This document shows, piece by piece, positions 63,140 to 64,000 of a stretch of 64,000 nucleotides of DNA. This DNA comes from Duganella sp. GTDB lineage: Bacteria; Pseudomonadota; Gammaproteobacteria; Burkholderiales; Burkholderiaceae_D. The notes beneath the pieces are model-generated. The model was not told the DNA's origin. It saw only the letters and a list, made by a program, of their open reading frames with translations, and searched no databases. The stretch spans positions 62,001 through 126,000 of the forward strand of contig JAMFSU010000011.1 in NCBI GenBank assembly GCA_026225475.1. The letters run 5' to 3'. The translations under genes were made by a program, and so were the position numbers. The first letter of the stretch is position 1. Each line of letters opens with the position of its first letter.

Positions 63140-64000
63140 ATGCTTTCCGGTCTAGAGCTCACCTTATTATTGCTTGGCGCTGCGGTGCTGGGGGTTGTTG
63201 CATTCCGCATGTTTCATTTGCCGCCGATGCTTGGCTATCTGGTGGTCGGTATCCTGATTGGCCCGCATGCGCTCGGTTTCGCCGAAGACAACGAAACCAC
63301 CCACGCGCTGGCCGAATTCGGCGTGGTGTTCCTGATGTTCTCGATCGGGTTGGAGTTTTCCCTGCCCAAGCTGTCGGCGATGCGACATATCGTATTCGGT
63401 CTGGGCGTGGCCCAGGTACTGGTAACGATTGCGGTGGCGATGGTCTTCGCCTGGGGCGTTTCGTATGTCTTGCCGCAATTGCACAACATCAGTTGGGAAG
63501 CTGGCTTTGCCCTGGGCGGTGCTTTGGCGATGTCGTCCACGGCAATTGTCTCGAAGCTGCTGACCGAGCGCATGGAGCTGGACACGGAACACGGTCGTCG
63601 CATTCTAGGTATCTTGTTGTTCCAGGATCTGGCCCTGGTGCCGCTATTGATCGTGGTGCCGGCGTTGGCAAAGAGTTCCGGCAATCTGCTGGTGACGCTG
63701 GCATGGGCCAGCACCAAGGCCATGATAGTGCTGGCCTTGTTGCTGTTTTTTGGCCAGAAGCTCATGCGCAGCTGGTTTCAGGTCGTGGTCAAGCGCCGCT
63801 CGCAAGAGTTGTTCATGTTGAATCTGCTGATGATTACGCTCGGCGCGGCATGGATTACTGAAAAAGCCGGCCTGTCACTGGCGTTGGGCGCCTTCATTGC
63901 TGGCATGCTGATTTCTGAAACCGAATACAAGCATCAGGTGGAAGAAGATATCAAACCCTTCCGCGACGTGCTGCTCGGTCTGTTCTTTATCACCATTGGC
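63140..64000 (+). CDS. CPA2-type cation:proton antiporter (KefB/YbaL-like), N-terminal part
   Basis: The gene begins MLSGLELTLLLLGAAVLG at 63140 and is open through the window end, giving 287 residues. It has many membrane segments: LGYLVVGILIGPHALGF near 32, GVVFLMFSIGLEFSLPKL near 64, and GGALAMSSTAIVSKLLTERME near 124 with the ion-binding region. GILLFQDLALVPLLIVVP lies near 155. These fit the Na+/K+:H+ exchanger fold of KefB, KefC and YbaL. C-terminal NAD-binding domains would lie outside the window. It is divergent from kdsD. Confidence 0.92.
   Translation, partial: MLSGLELTLLLLGAAVLGVVAFRMFHLPPMLGYLVVGILIGPHALGFAEDNETTHALAEFGVVFLMFSIGLEFSLPKLSAMRHIVFGLGVAQVLVTIAVAMVFAWGVSYVLPQLHNISWEAGFALGGALAMSSTAIVSKLLTERMELDTEHGRRILGILLFQDLALVPLLIVVPALAKSSGNLLVTLAWASTKAMIVLALLLFFGQKLMRSWFQVVVKRRSQELFMLNLLMITLGAAWITEKAGLSLALGAFIAGMLISETEYKHQVEEDIKPFRDVLLGLFFITIG

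Noticed and set aside
63094..63861. A 255-codon plus-strand frame at the end of the window
   Set aside because: It is out of frame with the antiporter, which starts at 63140 and shows clear membrane segments and family motifs through the window end.

Overview
The window reads as chromosome of a betaproteobacterium of the order Burkholderiales, most likely Oxalobacteraceae or a close relative. This rests on the high-GC, densely packed gene content, the porin type, the hpf-rpoN-lptB-lptA-lptC-kdsC-kdsD order and the many Liv-type transporters. No species is claimed. No rRNA, tRNA, insertion sequence or CRISPR array was seen.

Region 1 (1-9800) handles peptides and amides. It holds the end of a dipeptide-type ABC importer, two M20 hydrolases (one of the M20D group that includes hippurate and indoleacetyl-amino-acid hydrolases), a LysR regulator divergent from an MFS carrier, an amidase, a RidA-type imine deaminase, a DadA-like dehydrogenase that has lost its whole middle, and an intact FAD amino-acid oxidase.

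Region 2 (9800-23500) is recognisable as a complete but scattered iac set for degrading the plant auxin indole-3-acetate to catechol: iacG, iacI-iacH-iacC-iacD-iacF, and iacA-iacB-iacE. With it sit a FixJ-type response regulator, a soluble PAS histidine kinase, a LysR regulator and a porin. iacD carries a one-base frameshift. Inside this region, between iacG and iacF, lies a C4-type antisense RNA module (about 11374-11998). It has a 76-nt cloverleaf RNA whose two loops match two target sites, one beside an attenuator-like terminator and one on the ribosome binding site of an unrecognised 109-aa protein. This is the most striking feature of the window.

Region 3 (23500-44400) holds three branched-chain-amino-acid-type (Liv) ABC transporters with unusual gene fusions. 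Between them are a ketopantoate-reductase-like enzyme, a class II aldolase, two small tautomerases (one without the catalytic proline), a Tat-exported carboxylesterase and a flavin reductase. A chemoreceptor closes the block. These genes probably serve uptake and use of aromatic or organic acids, but the substrates are not readable from sequence.

Region 4 (44400-64000) is mostly housekeeping. It has an Lrp regulator divergent from an AceE-type E1 dehydrogenase without E2/E3 neighbours, then an SDR, ubiX, grxD, a GST, purB, cytochrome b561 with two YceI proteins, pdxH, cfa, msrA and a flavin reductase. It ends with the hpf-rpoN and lpt-kds operons and the start of a CPA2 cation/proton antiporter that runs off the window.
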